Positions 18,164 through 28,051 of a stretch of DNA of 64,000 nucleotides are shown here, piece after piece. The notes beneath the pieces were generated by a model. That model ran no database searches and was not told the DNA's origin. It worked only from the letters and a program-made list of their open reading frames with translations. The stretch is from NCBI RefSeq assembly GCF_018390635.1, contig NZ_JAHBGE010000072.1:124001-188000 (forward strand), written 5' to 3'. The DNA is from Ancylobacter lacus. GTDB taxonomy: Bacteria > Pseudomonadota > Alphaproteobacteria > Rhizobiales > Xanthobacteraceae. The stretch's first letter is position 1. Each line of letters opens with the position of its first letter. The translations under genes and the position numbers were made by a program.

Positions 18164-19873
18164 TCACCTCAGCATGTAGCGCTGCGTCAGCGGCAGCCGG
18201 GTGGCGGGCTCGCAGGTGGCGAGCACGCCGTCGACGAAGACGTCGAAGGTGGAGGGGTTCACCTCGATCGTCGGCAGCGCGTCGTTGCGCAGCATGTCCG
18301 CCTTGGTGAGCGTGCGGGTTCCCCGCGCCGGCAGCAGCCGCTTGGTGAGGCTGAGCTGGCCGGCGAGCCCGTCCTCGATCGCGAAAGGATGCACGAAGCA
18401 GGCGGAGAGCGCGCGGGCGGCGCCGGCGAAGGCGCCCCATTGCGGGCGCAGCGCCAGAGGCTCGCAGGTCATCAGCGAGGCTGCGCTGTCGCCCATCGCG
18501 CCCCAGGCGATGAAGCCGCCCTTGATGACCAGCTCCGGCTTGACCCCGAAATAGGCCGGCCGCCAGACGACGATGTCGGCCATCTTGCCGTCCTCCAGCG
18601 AGCCGACATGGGCGTCGATGCCGAAGGTCCGCGCGGCGTTGATGGTGTATTTGGCGATGTAGCGGCGTATGCGCTCATTGTCGCCGAAGGTGGCTTCTTC
18701 GGGCAGGCGGCCGCGCTGGTCCTTCATCTTCGAGGCGAGCTGCCAGGTGCGGGTGATCACTTCATGGATGCGGCCCATGCCCTGGCTGTCCGAGCCGAGC
18801 ATGGAGATGGCGCCGAGGTCGTGCAGGATATCCTCCGCCGCGATGGTCTGCGGGCGGATCCGGCTCTCGGCGAAGGCCACGTCCTCCGGTATGGCCGGGT
18901 TGAGGTGGTGGCACACCATCGTCATGTCGAGGTGCTCGTCGAAGGTGTTCACCGTGTAGGGGTTGGTGGGGTTGGTCGAGGAGGGCAGGCAGTGCCCGAA
19001 GCCGGCGACCCGGATGATGTCCGGCGCATGGCCGCCACCGGCGCCCTCGGTGTGGTACATGTGGATGGTGCGGCCGGCGATGGCGGCCATGGTGTCTTCG
19101 AGAAAGCCGCTCTCGTTCAGCGTGTCGGTGTGGATCTGCACCTGGAAATCGAGGTCGTCCGCCACCTTCAAGCAGGTGTCGATCGCCGCCGGCATGGAGC
19201 CCCAGTCCTCGTGCAGCTTCAGCCCGAGGCAGCCGGTGCGCATCTGCTCCACCAGCGAGGCCGGGCGGTGTGAGTTGCCGCGGCCGAGGAAGCCGAAATT
19301 GATCGGCCACGCCTCGCTGGCCTGTAGCATCTTGCCGACATTGAACGGGCCGCCGCAGTCGATGCCCACCGTGATCGGGCCGAGCGAGCCGCCGATCATG
19401 GTGGTGATGCCCGCGGCGATGGCGTGCTCGCAGAGCTGGGCGCTGTCGAAATGGACGTGCACGTCGATCGCGCCGGCGGTGGCGATCATGCCTTCGCAGT
19501 CCCGCACCGTGGTGGCGGCGGAGACCTGCAGGCGCGGGTCCACGCCGTCCATGATGGCGGGATTGCCGGCCTTGCCGAGCCCGACGATGCGGCCGTCGCG
19601 GATGCCGAGGTCGCCCTTGACGATGCCCAGCACCGCGTCGATGACGAGGACGTTGCACAGGAGCATGTCGAGCGCGCCCTCGGCGCTGGTCAGCCCCGCG
19701 ACTGTGCCCATGCCGTCGCGCAGGGTTTTGCCGCCGCCGTGCAGGCATTCCTCGCCATAGACGGCGTAGTCCTTCTCCACCACCGCGACCAGCGAGGTGT
19801 CGCCGAGGCGGATGCCGTCCCCGGTGGTGGGGCCGTACATGGCGGCGTAGTCGGCGCGGCTGATGCGGGCCAT
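18164..19873 (-). CDS. ureC: Urease subunit alpha, divergent lineage
   Basis: The 569-residue catalytic subunit hydrolyses urea to ammonia and carbamate at a dinickel centre. All ligands are present: His139 and His141 (HVH), the carbamylated Lys219 in GLKLHEDWG, His248 (QIHTDTLNE), His274 ([12 protein letters not shown]) and Asp362 (SDSQ). The active-site flap CHH is at 321-323 and catalytic Arg in SRIR at 337-340. Several otherwise invariant stretches are changed, for example [10 protein letters not shown] for the usual GGGTGPA block, [12 protein letters not shown] for SDSQAMGRVGEV, and a rewritten segment after GDSAASL. It appears functional but from a separate urease lineage. Confidence 0.95.
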   Translation of the reverse strand: MARISRADYAAMYGPTTGDGIRLGDTSLVAVVEKDYAVYGEECLHGGGKTLRDGMGTVAGLTSAEGALDMLLCNVLVIDAVLGIVKGDLGIRDGRIVGLGKAGNPAIMDGVDPRLQVSAATTVRDCEGMIATAGAIDVHVHFDSAQLCEHAIAAGITTMIGGSLGPITVGIDCGGPFNVGKMLQASEAWPINFGFLGRGNSHRPASLVEQMRTGCLGLKLHEDWGSMPAAIDTCLKVADDLDFQVQIHTDTLNESGFLEDTMAAIAGRTIHMYHTEGAGGGHAPDIIRVAGFGHCLPSSTNPTNPYTVNTFDEHLDMTMVCHHLNPAIPEDVAFAESRIRPQTIAAEDILHDLGAISMLGSDSQGMGRIHEVITRTWQLASKMKDQRGRLPEEATFGDNERIRRYIAKYTINAARTFGIDAHVGSLEDGKMADIVVWRPAYFGVKPELVIKGGFIAWGAMGDSAASLMTCEPLALRPQWGAFAGAARALSACFVHPFAIEDGLAGQLSLTKRLLPARGTRTLTKADMLRNDALPTIEVNPSTFDVFVDGVLATCEPATRLPLTQRYMLR

Positions 19874-19893
19874 GGCGGGTTTCCTCGTCTGGT

Positions 19894-20586
19894 TCAGGCG
19901 CCGCGGAAGCCGGCGCGCCGCGCCCGCTCGAGCGCAGCGGGAGCGGCGGCGGGGTCGGTCGGGCCTTCGGTCAGGGCATTGAGACCCGTGACCTCGCCGC
20001 GTCCCCCGAAGGCCACCAGCGACACCTCGCGCGACTGGCCGGGCTCGAACCGCACCGCGGTGCCGGCGGGAATGTCGAGCCGCAGGCCGAAGGCGACGGC
20101 GCGGTCGAAATCGAGCGCTCGGTTGGCCTCGAAGAAATGGAAATGGCTGCCGACCTGCACCGGACGGTCGCCGGTGTTGACGACATGGAGCCGGGCAGTA
20201 CGGCGGCCGGCATTCAGCTCGATCTCGCCGGGCGCGGCGATGATCTCTCCCGGCACCCGGTCGGCGACGGCGTGGCCGGCGGCGGGGCGGATCGGTTCGT
20301 GCACCGTCACCAGCTTGGTGCCGTCCGGAAAGGTCGCCTCGACCTGGAGGATGGGGAGCAGCGCGTCCACTCCCTCCATCACATCGGCGGTGGTCAGCAG
20401 GCTGGCGCCGAGCTCCATCATCTCGGCGACGCTGCGCCCGTCCCGCGCGCCCTCCAGTATCTCGTCGGCGATGAGGGCGGTGGCCTCCGGCGCGTTCAGC
20501 CGACAGCCGCGGGCGCGTCGCCGCCGGGCAAGTTCCGCCGCGGAGAAGATGGTGAGACGTTCATACTCGGTCGGGGTCAGCAGCAT
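19894..20586 (-). CDS. ureAB: Fused urease gamma-beta subunit
   Basis: One 230-residue protein contains both small urease subunits. Residues 1-100 are UreA-like ([25 protein letters not shown], then SVAEMMELG and the VHEPI end); after a short linker, residues 110-210 are UreB-like with [10 protein letters not shown] and the [15 protein letters not shown] block. Fusion of gamma and beta also occurs in Helicobacter and eukaryotic ureases. The tail beyond the UreB core is Ala-rich. It lies 12 bp after ureF and 20 bp before ureC, on the same strand. Confidence 0.94.
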   Translation of the reverse strand: MLLTPTEYERLTIFSAAELARRRRARGCRLNAPEATALIADEILEGARDGRSVAEMMELGASLLTTADVMEGVDALLPILQVEATFPDGTKLVTVHEPIRPAAGHAVADRVPGEIIAAPGEIELNAGRRTARLHVVNTGDRPVQVGSHFHFFEANRALDFDRAVAFGLRLDIPAGTAVRFEPGQSREVSLVAFGGRGEVTGLNALTEGPTDPAAAPAALERARRAGFRGA

Positions 20587-20598
20587 CAGCGGGTCTTC

Positions 20599-21333
20599 TC
20601 AGTTGGAGAACAGCCGCAGCGGCAGGCGGGCCTGTCGCGCGGCGGCAATCTCGGCATAGGGGGAGAAGCCGGAGGGCTCCTCGTCGGCGGCGACGGGCCG
20701 GCTTACGACGTCCGCCACCCGCCCCAGCAGCACCGGCATCAGCGCCTGGGCGCCGAGCGCGCCGACGAGGCCGAGCCGGGTCGCGGCCGTCAGCCCGCCG
20801 GCGACGAGCTGGTAGCCCGCCAGTGCCGCCGCTTCGGTTTCGTCGAGCCCGGCGCGGCGCCACAGCAGGCCCTGAATGGCCGCGAGGGTTCCCGGCGCGG
20901 CGCCGGAAGCGATGCGGCCCCGGTAGGCGCCGGCACCGGGCGTGCCAAGGCGCAAATGGGCCGCGAGAAAGGCGGCACCGTTGCGCCGCGCGCCCCGCCG
21001 CAGCGTCTGGCTGAAGGTCGAGAGATCGAGGTCGCGGTCCAGCGCGGCGACGGCGTCGAGCGCACCCTCGTCCATTGCCGTGTCGGCGCCGTCATCGTCT
21101 GCCGCCGCGCCGCCGGTGCCTGCCGCGCGGTGGCAGCGCACCAGCGTCACCCGCTCCGCCGGTCCCCAGCGGTGGCTGATCTGCTCGTCGAGAAAGGCGG
21201 CGACCGCGTCAGCGTCCGGCGTCGCGCCGCGAAGGGGGGCGAGGCCCTCCAGACCCTGCGAAAAGGCGAAGCCGCCGCCCGGAAAAGCGGAATCGCCGAA
21301 GCGCAGCGCGGTGAGCAGGCCGGCCGTCTTCAT
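20599..21333 (-). CDS. ureF: Urease accessory protein UreF
   Basis: UreF bridges UreD and UreG in the nickel-loading complex. The 244-residue product begins with LRFGDSAFPGGGFAFSQGLE, the characteristic UreF opening, and has RRGARRNGAAFLAAHLRL in the middle. The central part carries an Asp/Ala-rich insert. ATG at 21333 is three bases after the ureE stop, indicating coupling. Confidence 0.9.
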   Translation of the reverse strand: MKTAGLLTALRFGDSAFPGGGFAFSQGLEGLAPLRGATPDADAVAAFLDEQISHRWGPAERVTLVRCHRAAGTGGAAADDDGADTAMDEGALDAVAALDRDLDLSTFSQTLRRGARRNGAAFLAAHLRLGTPGAGAYRGRIASGAAPGTLAAIQGLLWRRAGLDETEAAALAGYQLVAGGLTAATRLGLVGALGAQALMPVLLGRVADVVSRPVAADEEPSGFSPYAEIAAARQARLPLRLFSN

Positions 21334-21336
21334 GGC

Positions 21337-21828
21337 CTACGCCTCGTCCGCCGCGTCGACCGGCGTCACCCGGCCTTCGGCGATCAGCTCGCGCACGCGG
21401 TCGAGATAGGCGGCGGGGGGGCCTTCGAGCGCGATCTCGATATCACCTCCGGCGAAGCGCACCTTCCAGTGCAGGTTGCCCGCGGCATAGCCGAGGGCGA
21501 GGGCATCCGGCAGCGAGGCCGGGCGCAGCCGCAGCCAGGCCTGCTCCAGCGCCCGCACCACGATGGCCCGCCCCGGCTCCAGCAGCAGCACGGCGCCGTC
21601 GAAGAGCTGTTCGCTGCGCGGCAGGGCGACGAGGCAGGCGGTGCCGCGGTCGGTGACGACGCGCAGCCGGCGCCGCGCCATGTCGCGGGTCTCGATCCGC
21701 ACGGTCTCGACCATGCCGTCATGCTCCATGTGGTGCAGGCGGTGGCCGAGATCGTGGTCGAGCCGGGAGCCGACGATGGAGGAGACCAGCACGGCGTGTT
21801 CAAGGGGCGGGTTCGGCTGCAGCGTCAT
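21337..21828 (-). CDS. ureE: Urease nickel metallochaperone UreE
   Basis: UreE delivers nickel to the urease-activation complex. The 163-residue protein has the peptide-binding N-terminal domain (RTAC-like TDRGTACLVALPRSEQLFDG) and the metal-binding C-terminal fold around YAAGNLHWKVRF, which corresponds to the GNRHWP block of other UreE proteins. It lacks the His-rich C-terminal tail of the Klebsiella protein, so nickel storage is unlikely. It follows amiE after 113 bp and is the first urease gene in the operon. Confidence 0.88.
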   Translation of the reverse strand: MTLQPNPPLEHAVLVSSIVGSRLDHDLGHRLHHMEHDGMVETVRIETRDMARRRLRVVTDRGTACLVALPRSEQLFDGAVLLLEPGRAIVVRALEQAWLRLRPASLPDALALGYAAGNLHWKVRFAGGDIEIALEGPPAAYLDRVRELIAEGRVTPVDAADEA

Positions 21829-21904
21829 GGCGCCGGGACTCCTTTGCTGGGTTCAGGCCCGTGCGCCGGCCCGGGTGCTGGGCGGGCGCGGTCCTGCGGC
21901 GGCG

Positions 21905-21924
21905 GGTGGCGGCCCGCCGCCACC
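21905..21924 (-). other. Stable hairpin between amiE and ureE
   Basis: GGTGGCGG and CCGCCACC pair perfectly around a four-base loop, 18 bases after the amiE stop. There is no T-run, so it is more likely a 3-prime stabiliser or processing site within the polycistronic message than a terminator. Confidence 0.5.
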
Positions 21925-21941
21925 TCAGGACGTTCGCGGCG

Positions 21942-22982
21942 TCAGCGATGGCCGGCGGCGACCTTGGTCGGAATGCCCTCGATCGGGCAGTCCTCGACGC
22001 CCGGCGCGCTGCGGGTCAGCGCCTCGACCATGTCGCGCGTGCCTTCCGGGTCGTCGGCCCACTGCTTGTAGAACTGGAAGGGCAGGGCGCAGGTGCCACG
22101 GACATCCTCGCCGGAATTGATCATGCCGGTGTAGCCGCGGTGCAGCAGCTTGTAGAGGTGGTTCTGCGCCTGACCCTTGGTGCGCGCCTCGCGGATGAGC
22201 GGGAGGGAGAGCTGGGCGTACTGGATGCCGTACTCCTCCTCGCCGCATTCGCCGAGGGTGCGGCCGTCGAAGCCGACGATCGCGGAACGGCCGAAATAGG
22301 TATAAACGCCATCGAAGCCGGCGGCGTTCGCCACCGCCACATAGACGTTGTTGGCCCAGGCCATCGCCTTGGCCATCGTCACCTGCTGTTCCTTGGCCGG
22401 GTACATGTAGCCCTGGCAGCGCACGATGAGCTCCGCCCCCTTCATCGCGCAGTCGCGCCAGATCTCGGGGTAATTGCCGTCGTCGCAGATGATGAGGCTG
22501 ACCTTCATCCCCTTCGGGCCTTCGGAGACATAGGTGCAGTCGCCGGGATACCAGCCCTCGATCGGCACCCAGGGCATGATCTTGCGGTATTTCTGGACGA
22601 TCTCACCCTTGTCGTTCATCAGGATGAGGGTGTTGTAGGGCGCCTTGTCGGGGTGCTGCTCGTGGCGCTCGCCGGTGAGCGAGAACACGCCCCAGACGCC
22701 GGCGGCGCGGCAGGCCTCGGCGAAGATCTCGGTTTCCTCGCCGGGAATCTGCGAGGCGGTCTCATACATTTCGGCGGCGTCGTACATGATGCCGTGGGTC
22801 GAATATTCCGGGAAGATCACGAGGTCCATGCCGGGCAGGCCCCGCTTCATGCCCACCAGCATGTCGGCGATCTTCCGGGCATTGGCGAGAACCTCGGCCC
22901 GGGTGTGCAGACGCGGCATCTTGTAGTTGACCACCGCGACGCCGACCGAGTCCGCGCTCGACGTGATGTCTCCGTGATGCAT
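21942..22982 (-). CDS. amiE: Aliphatic amidase
   Basis: AmiE hydrolyses short-chain amides such as acetamide, acrylamide and propionamide to the acid and ammonia. It is a nitrilase-superfamily enzyme. The 346-residue length equals that of the Pseudomonas enzyme, and the catalytic triad falls on the same numbers: Glu59 in FPEY, Lys134 in KYRKIMPW and Cys166 in IICDDGN. Formamidase is a related alternative, but the match favours AmiE. The ATG at 22982 has a strong GGAGGAA site. It sits between the urtE importer gene (44 bp upstream) and the urease genes. Confidence 0.95.
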   Translation of the reverse strand: MHHGDITSSADSVGVAVVNYKMPRLHTRAEVLANARKIADMLVGMKRGLPGMDLVIFPEYSTHGIMYDAAEMYETASQIPGEETEIFAEACRAAGVWGVFSLTGERHEQHPDKAPYNTLILMNDKGEIVQKYRKIMPWVPIEGWYPGDCTYVSEGPKGMKVSLIICDDGNYPEIWRDCAMKGAELIVRCQGYMYPAKEQQVTMAKAMAWANNVYVAVANAAGFDGVYTYFGRSAIVGFDGRTLGECGEEEYGIQYAQLSLPLIREARTKGQAQNHLYKLLHRGYTGMINSGEDVRGTCALPFQFYKQWADDPEGTRDMVEALTRSAPGVEDCPIEGIPTKVAAGHR

Positions 22983-23026
22983 GGGGGTTCCTCCTGCAGG
23001 GCGCTGCTGCGCGCGTTGGATAAGGT

Positions 23027-23722
23027 TCAGACGGCGATGTGCCGGTGGATGAGGTCGTCGGTGAGCTGGTCGATCGGGCCGCTGGCAACGGCGCGGCCCT
23101 TCTCCAGCATGGCGAAATGGTGGCCGGCGGACCGGGCGAAGGCGACGTTCTGCTCGACGAGGACGATGGTCAGGCCCTCCTCGGCGTTCAGCCGGACCAC
23201 GATGTTCTGGATGTCCTCGACGATGTTGGGCTGGATGCCCTCCGTCGGCTCGTCGAGCAGCAGCACGCTGGGCTCGGCGGCGAGCGCCCGGGCGATGGCG
23301 AGCTGCTGCTGCTGGCCGCCGGAGAGAACCCCGCCCGGCCGGTCGAGGTTCTCCATCAGATAGGGGAACAGGCGCGGCACCAGCGGCGGGATGCGACCGC
23401 TTCGGCCGCTCGTCGCGAAGCCCCCCATCAGGATGTTCTCGCGGATGGTGAAGTCCGGGATGATCTGGCGTCCCTGCGGGACATAGGCGATGCCGGCGCG
23501 GGCACGGCGGAAGGTCGGCTCGGCGGTGAGATCGCGCCCGCGCAGGGCCACCCGGCCGGCGATGCGGTCGGTCAGCCCCATGATGGTCTTCAGCAGCGTG
23601 GTCTTGCCGGTGCCGTTGCGGCCGACGATGGCGGTGATGGCCCGCTCCGGCACGACGAGGCTGAGCCCGTGCAGGATGTGGCTGCGGCCGTAGAAGCTGT
23701 CGACCCTGTCCAGCGTCAGCAT
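23027..23722 (-). CDS. urtE: Urea/short-amide ABC transporter ATP-binding protein UrtE
   Basis: This 231-residue ATPase is the second ATP-binding subunit of a Urt-type importer of the branched-chain amino acid (LivF-like) class. Walker A is GRNGTGKT, the Q-loop region [12 protein letters not shown] is typical of UrtE/LivF, the signature is [15 protein letters not shown] and Walker [14 protein letters not shown], whose GIQP is diagnostic for this class. Start ATG at 23722 shares its A with the urtD stop. Confidence 0.93.
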   Translation of the reverse strand: MLTLDRVDSFYGRSHILHGLSLVVPERAITAIVGRNGTGKTTLLKTIMGLTDRIAGRVALRGRDLTAEPTFRRARAGIAYVPQGRQIIPDFTIRENILMGGFATSGRSGRIPPLVPRLFPYLMENLDRPGGVLSGGQQQQLAIARALAAEPSVLLLDEPTEGIQPNIVEDIQNIVVRLNAEEGLTIVLVEQNVAFARSAGHHFAMLEKGRAVASGPIDQLTDDLIHRHIAV

Positions 23723-24498
23723 CAGCGGATTCCCTTGGCGCCGAGATAGGCGGCGCGCACCTCGGCATTGGCCTCGATGTCCGCCACGCTGCCCTCGGCC
23801 AGCACGCGGCCGAGATGCATGACCGTGATGCGGTTCGCGATTTCCTTGACGAAGGCCATGTCGTGCTCGACGACCACCAGCGTGTGCCGGCCCCGCATCG
23901 CCTTGATGATGGCGGCGGTCTTCATGGTTTCGGCCTCGGTCATGCCGGCCGTGGGTTCGTCGAGCAGGATGACCTTGGGGTCCTGCGCCATGAGCATGCC
24001 CAGTTCGAGCCACTGGGTTTCGCCATGGCTGAGGCTGCCGGCGTCGTCCTCCTGGCGCGTCACGAGGCCGACCTGATCGAGGATATCCTCCACCCGCCGG
24101 GTCTGCGCCGGGGAGAAGCCGAGCCGCAGATTGGCGAAGACGCCCGGGTTACGGCAGGCCGCCACCTCGAGGTTGCGGCGCACGGTGAGGTCGCGGAACA
24201 CGCTGGGGATCTGGAACTTGCGGCCCAGCCCGGCCTGGGAGATGCGGTGCTCCTCCAGTCCGGTGATCTCGCGCTCGCCGAGGAACACCCGGCCCGCGGT
24301 GGGCAGGGTCTTGCCGGAGATGAGGTCCATCAGCGTTGTCTTGCCCGCGCCGTTGGCGCCCAGCAGCACCCGCAATTCGCCCGCCTCGACGACGGTCGAC
24401 ACCGTGTCGACCGCGCGGAAGCCGGCAAAGTCGACCGTCAGTCCGTCTATGGTCAGGGCGGCGCCGGAGGCGGGGGCGCCGATCGGGTTCTGGATCAT
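23722..24498 (-). CDS. urtD: Urea/short-amide ABC transporter ATP-binding protein UrtD
   Basis: The 258-residue LivG/UrtD-type ATPase has Walker [20 protein letters not shown] after the Q-loop, signature [12 protein letters not shown] (the degenerate S-H-G form seen in UrtD) and Walker [16 protein letters not shown]. Start ATG at 24498 overlaps the urtC stop as ATGA, and the stop overlaps urtE by one base, so the cassette is tightly coupled. Confidence 0.93.
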   Translation of the reverse strand: MIQNPIGAPASGAALTIDGLTVDFAGFRAVDTVSTVVEAGELRVLLGANGAGKTTLMDLISGKTLPTAGRVFLGEREITGLEEHRISQAGLGRKFQIPSVFRDLTVRRNLEVAACRNPGVFANLRLGFSPAQTRRVEDILDQVGLVTRQEDDAGSLSHGETQWLELGMLMAQDPKVILLDEPTAGMTEAETMKTAAIIKAMRGRHTLVVVEHDMAFVKEIANRITVMHLGRVLAEGSVADIEANAEVRAAYLGAKGIR

Positions 24499-25646
24499 GC
24501 CCGGCCCCTTTCCTCGGCGGCGGGGATCGGGGCGGCGTGCGGGCGCGCGCCCTCGCTGCGTGCCACGAGCCAGTCGCGCAGACCCGCGGCGAGGCCGGCG
24601 AGGCCGCGCGGGAGAAACAGCACCGCGAAGACGAAGGCGAGGCCGATGACGACGCGCCAGGCTTCCATCAGCGCCGGGGTCTCGGAAACCGTGGCCTCGA
24701 TCATGTTGATGAGGATCGCGCCGATGCAGGCACCGAGGATGGAGTTGCGCCCCCCGACCGCCGCCCACACCACCATGGTGATGGAGAAGGACAGGTCCAT
24801 GAAGGTCGGAGACGCGAACTCCGAGGCCATCACGTAGAGCATGCCGGCATAGCCGGAGATCGCCGCGGAGGCACAGAAGAAGAAGGTCTGGTAGCGCGGC
24901 ACGTCGAAGCCGAGGAACCGGGCGCGGCGGTCGTCGTCGCGGATCGCCTGGAGGATCAGGCCGGAGCGGGTCTCCACCAGCAGCCGGGCGCCCACCAGCA
25001 CCAGCGCGAGGCTGATGGCGACGAGGTAATAGGTCTGCGGCATGTAGGGATCGAATTCGAGCCCGAGGACGGTGAGATAGCCGAGATCGGTCAGCCCGTT
25101 GAAGCCGTTGGTGAGCGGCTGGGCCTGCACCAGCAGCAGGCGCATCAGCAGCACGACGGACAGGGTGATGATCGACACGAACACCCCGGAGATACGCTTG
25201 CGGAATACCACCATGCCAAGCCCGAAGGCGATCGCCACCGGCGCCACGATCCCCATGGCGATGCCGAACCATGGGCTCTGGAACGGAATCCAGAGGAACG
25301 AGCCCTTGGTGATGCAGCAGAGCTCGGTGGGTGCCCCCGGCTCCGCGTTCCACAGCATGAAGTCCGGGATCGGGGTGTCCGATCCCTGGGCGAGGCTGGT
25401 GGCGCTCGCCAGCTTCAACGACATCGCGATGGCGTAGGCGCCGAGGCCGAAGAACAGGCCCTGGCCGAGATTGAGGATGCCGGCATAGCCCCACGACACC
25501 GCGATGGCGGCGCCGAGCATGCCGAAGACGAGGTATTTCGACAGCCGGTTGAGCCAGAACGGATCGAACACCAGCGGCGCGGCGAGGATGAGGGCGATGA
25601 AGGCGACATAGGTCGCGGTGTTCAGCCCGGATTTGGTGAGCCGCAT
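24495..25646 (-). CDS. urtC: Urea/short-amide ABC transporter permease UrtC
   Basis: A 383-residue inner-membrane permease of the LivM/UrtC type with about ten hydrophobic segments. Typical blocks are GYAGILNLGQGLFFGLGAYA and LQAIRDDDRRARFLGFD, the cytoplasmic loop contacting the ATPase. It begins one base after the urtB stop. A periplasmic loop containing CCITKGSFLWIPFQ occurs in the family. Confidence 0.93.
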   Translation of the reverse strand: MRLTKSGLNTATYVAFIALILAAPLVFDPFWLNRLSKYLVFGMLGAAIAVSWGYAGILNLGQGLFFGLGAYAIAMSLKLASATSLAQGSDTPIPDFMLWNAEPGAPTELCCITKGSFLWIPFQSPWFGIAMGIVAPVAIAFGLGMVVFRKRISGVFVSIITLSVVLLMRLLLVQAQPLTNGFNGLTDLGYLTVLGLEFDPYMPQTYYLVAISLALVLVGARLLVETRSGLILQAIRDDDRRARFLGFDVPRYQTFFFCASAAISGYAGMLYVMASEFASPTFMDLSFSITMVVWAAVGGRNSILGACIGAILINMIEATVSETPALMEAWRVVIGLAFVFAVLFLPRGLAGLAAGLRDWLVARSEGARPHAAPIPAAEERGRA

Positions 25647-25647
25647 C

Positions 25648-26541
25648 TCAGCGTCCCTTGTAGGAGAACAGCCCCTTGGGCTTCCAGACGATGACCGCGA
25701 TGACCACCGCGAAGACCACGGCGCGGGCGATGATGTCGTTGCTCACCGCGGCGGTCAGGCCGTTGATCTGGCCGAGAATGCCCGCCGACAGGATCGACCC
25801 GACCAGGCTGCCGACGCCGCCCATCACCACGACGAGGAAGCCGTCCACCACCATCGGTGTGCCCATGTCGGGGAACACCGTCTTGAACCCGGCCATCAGC
25901 ACGCCGGCGACACCGGCGAGGCCGGAGCCATAGGCGAAGGCGAGGGCGTTGATGCGGTTGGTGTCGATGCCGCAGGCGGCGGCCATCTGCGGGTTGCGCA
26001 TGATGGCCCGCAGCTGCATGCCGATGGAGGTGCGGTACATCAGGAACCAGGTGAGAGCTGCCAGCAGCAGCGACACCAGGATGATGAAGGAGCGGTAGAC
26101 GCTGATCTCCGAGCCGGCGACCGAAAACACCCCGCCGAGCCATTCCGGCAGGCTGACATTCTGCAGCCCCGGCCCGAGCCCGGCTATGGTGATGCCGGCG
26201 AAGGCGAGGCCGAAGGACAGCCGGACCGCCTGCTGGATGAGGATGGCCACGCCCCAGGTCGCCAGCAGCGTGTCGAGCAGCCGTCCGTAGAGCCGCCGGA
26301 CCACCAGCCGTTCGATCGCAAGGCCCATGAGCGCGGTGACGAGGAAGGCGACCGGCATGGCGGCGATGAGGCCGAGCCCGAGATACAGGCTCGTCATCAC
26401 CGCCGTATAGGCGCCGAGCATCACCATCTCGCCATGGGCCATGTTGATGACCCCCATGGCGCCATAGGTGATGGCGAGGCCGAGCGCGACGAGCAGCAGC
26501 ACGGAGCCGAGGCTGAGGCCGATGAAAATGGTGTCGAGCAT
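25648..26541 (-). CDS. urtB: Urea/short-amide ABC transporter permease UrtB
   Basis: This LivH/UrtB-type permease of about 297 residues shows LGLAITYGAMGVINMAHGE near the start, the hallmark of the class, and RAIMRNPQMAAACGID, the coupling loop. It has around eight hydrophobic segments. The ATG at 26541 begins the conserved N-terminus; the frame is open to 26604 but that part is not family-like. It follows urtA by 69 bp. Confidence 0.93.
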   Translation of the reverse strand: MLDTIFIGLSLGSVLLLVALGLAITYGAMGVINMAHGEMVMLGAYTAVMTSLYLGLGLIAAMPVAFLVTALMGLAIERLVVRRLYGRLLDTLLATWGVAILIQQAVRLSFGLAFAGITIAGLGPGLQNVSLPEWLGGVFSVAGSEISVYRSFIILVSLLLAALTWFLMYRTSIGMQLRAIMRNPQMAAACGIDTNRINALAFAYGSGLAGVAGVLMAGFKTVFPDMGTPMVVDGFLVVVMGGVGSLVGSILSAGILGQINGLTAAVSNDIIARAVVFAVVIAVIVWKPKGLFSYKGR

Positions 26542-26610
26542 GCGAGCGGAACTCCGCGGCGGCGACAGGGGAGAGGGCGGCCGGCGCGTCGGGCCGGCCG
26601 CCATGGCGGC

Positions 26611-27867
26611 TCAGCCCTTGAGCTTGGCGGCGTCGAGACCGGCGGGGGTGCAGAACAGGTTCTGCTGGGTCTCGCCATAGGCCACATAAGGCAGCGGGAA
26701 GACCGGCTCGGGATAGGCGTCGACGATCTTGCCCTGGCCGTCGGCCTGCCACTGGGCGATGCGCGGGGTGAGCGCGGTGTGCAGGTTTTCCTTCTCCACC
26801 GTCACCTTGCCGCCGGGCGCGGCATAGCTCTGCCCGCCGATGGCGCCGAGCACGGCCGCCGCCGAGGTGTCCTTGGCGGCCTCGACCGCCTGCTTCCACA
26901 GGTAGACCTGGAAGTAGGAGGATTCGAGCGCGTGATGGGTCACGGCCTTGGGATCGTTGACGAACTTGCGGTAGCGCTCGACGAAGGCAAGGTTCGCCGG
27001 GGTGTCGATCGCCTGGAAATAGGGGAAGGAGGTGTAGCTCCCGACGGCATATTCCGGCCCCATCGCCGCGATCTCGATTTCCGAGGTCACGGTGGCGCAG
27101 ATCGGCAGCTTGTCGTGGCTGAGGCCCTGGTTCTTGAACTCGCGGTAGAAGGCGATGACGCTGTCACCGACGACATTGGACAGCACGACATCGCAGCCCG
27201 AGCTCTTGATCTTGTTGACCATCGAGCCCCATTCCGAATGGCCGAGCTCCAGATATTCGTCAGCGACCCATTCCCCGCCGTTCTTCTCGATGAGGATCTT
27301 GGAGACCTTGGCCATCTCGCGGGGATAGATGTAGTTCGAGCCGACGATGAAGAATTTCTTCTTGCCGAGCGTCTTGATGATCCAGGGAATGAAGTTGGAA
27401 AGCTGCTGGTTCGGCACCGCCCCGGTGTAGACCACGTTCTTCGAGCACTCGAAGCCTTCGTAATAGGTGGGGTAGAACAGCGCGGCCTTGCGCTTCTCGA
27501 ACACCGGCAGCACCGCCTTGCGGCTCGCCGAGGTGTAGCAGGCGAAGACGGTGGGGAGGCGGTCCTGGATGACCAGCTTCGAGGCCTTCTCGTTGAAGGT
27601 CTTGGGGTCGGACGCGCCGTCCTCGATCACCGCTTCGACCTGCTTGCCGAGCACGCCGCCCGAGGCGTTGATCTCGGCGATGGCCATGCGGGTGGCGTCG
27701 GTCAGGGAGCGCTCGACGATCGAGAGCCCGCCGGTCTGCGAGAACAGCACGCCGACCTTGATGCTGTCGGCGGCGGCGGCGGCGCGGCTGAAGACGGTGG
27801 GAGCGGCGATGGCTCCCGTCGCGATGGCCGCGGAGGCCGTGAGAAAATGACGACGGTTGATCGACAT
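26611..27867 (-). CDS. urtA: Tat-exported urea/short-amide binding protein, UrtA type
   Basis: The 418-residue periplasmic binding protein (Peripla_BP_5/UrtA family) starts with a Tat signal, NRRHFLTASAAIATGAIAAP. The mature protein opens IKVGVLFSQTGGLSIVERS and contains GSNYIYPREM, shared with its cytosolic relative AmiC encoded upstream. It captures urea or short amides for UrtBC-DE. The ATG at 27867 has GAGGAAA upstream. It is the first gene after the regulatory leader. Confidence 0.93.
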   Translation of the reverse strand: MSINRRHFLTASAAIATGAIAAPTVFSRAAAAADSIKVGVLFSQTGGLSIVERSLTDATRMAIAEINASGGVLGKQVEAVIEDGASDPKTFNEKASKLVIQDRLPTVFACYTSASRKAVLPVFEKRKAALFYPTYYEGFECSKNVVYTGAVPNQQLSNFIPWIIKTLGKKKFFIVGSNYIYPREMAKVSKILIEKNGGEWVADEYLELGHSEWGSMVNKIKSSGCDVVLSNVVGDSVIAFYREFKNQGLSHDKLPICATVTSEIEIAAMGPEYAVGSYTSFPYFQAIDTPANLAFVERYRKFVNDPKAVTHHALESSYFQVYLWKQAVEAAKDTSAAAVLGAIGGQSYAAPGGKVTVEKENLHTALTPRIAQWQADGQGKIVDAYPEPVFPLPYVAYGETQQNLFCTPAGLDAAKLKG

Positions 27868-28003
27868 GGGTTTCCTCGGGGGACCGGAAGGGAGACGGCG
27901 GGACGCGCAGCCGGAACCGCGCGCCGGGGAGGGCGCGTCGGGAAATCGCGGCGCGGCGACCGCGCTGGTTGTGGCGTGTCGGGTCGACCACCCTGTCGAG
28001 CCC

Positions 28004-28051
28004 GGAAAAACAAAAAGCCCGGGACGCCCCCTCGGAGGGGCGGCTCGGGCT
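28004..28051 (-). terminator. Strong intrinsic terminator in the urtA leader
   Basis: On the minus strand, AGCCCG and CGGGCT close a long stem whose inner arm is GCCCC/GGGGC with a loop of about six bases, followed by two T-runs separated by one G. It lies between amiR and urtA, about 137 bases before the urtA start and well inside the operon, so it must be read through. This fits a site controlled by the ANTAR antiterminator AmiR, by analogy with the Pseudomonas amiE leader; the control itself is inferred. Confidence 0.85.
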
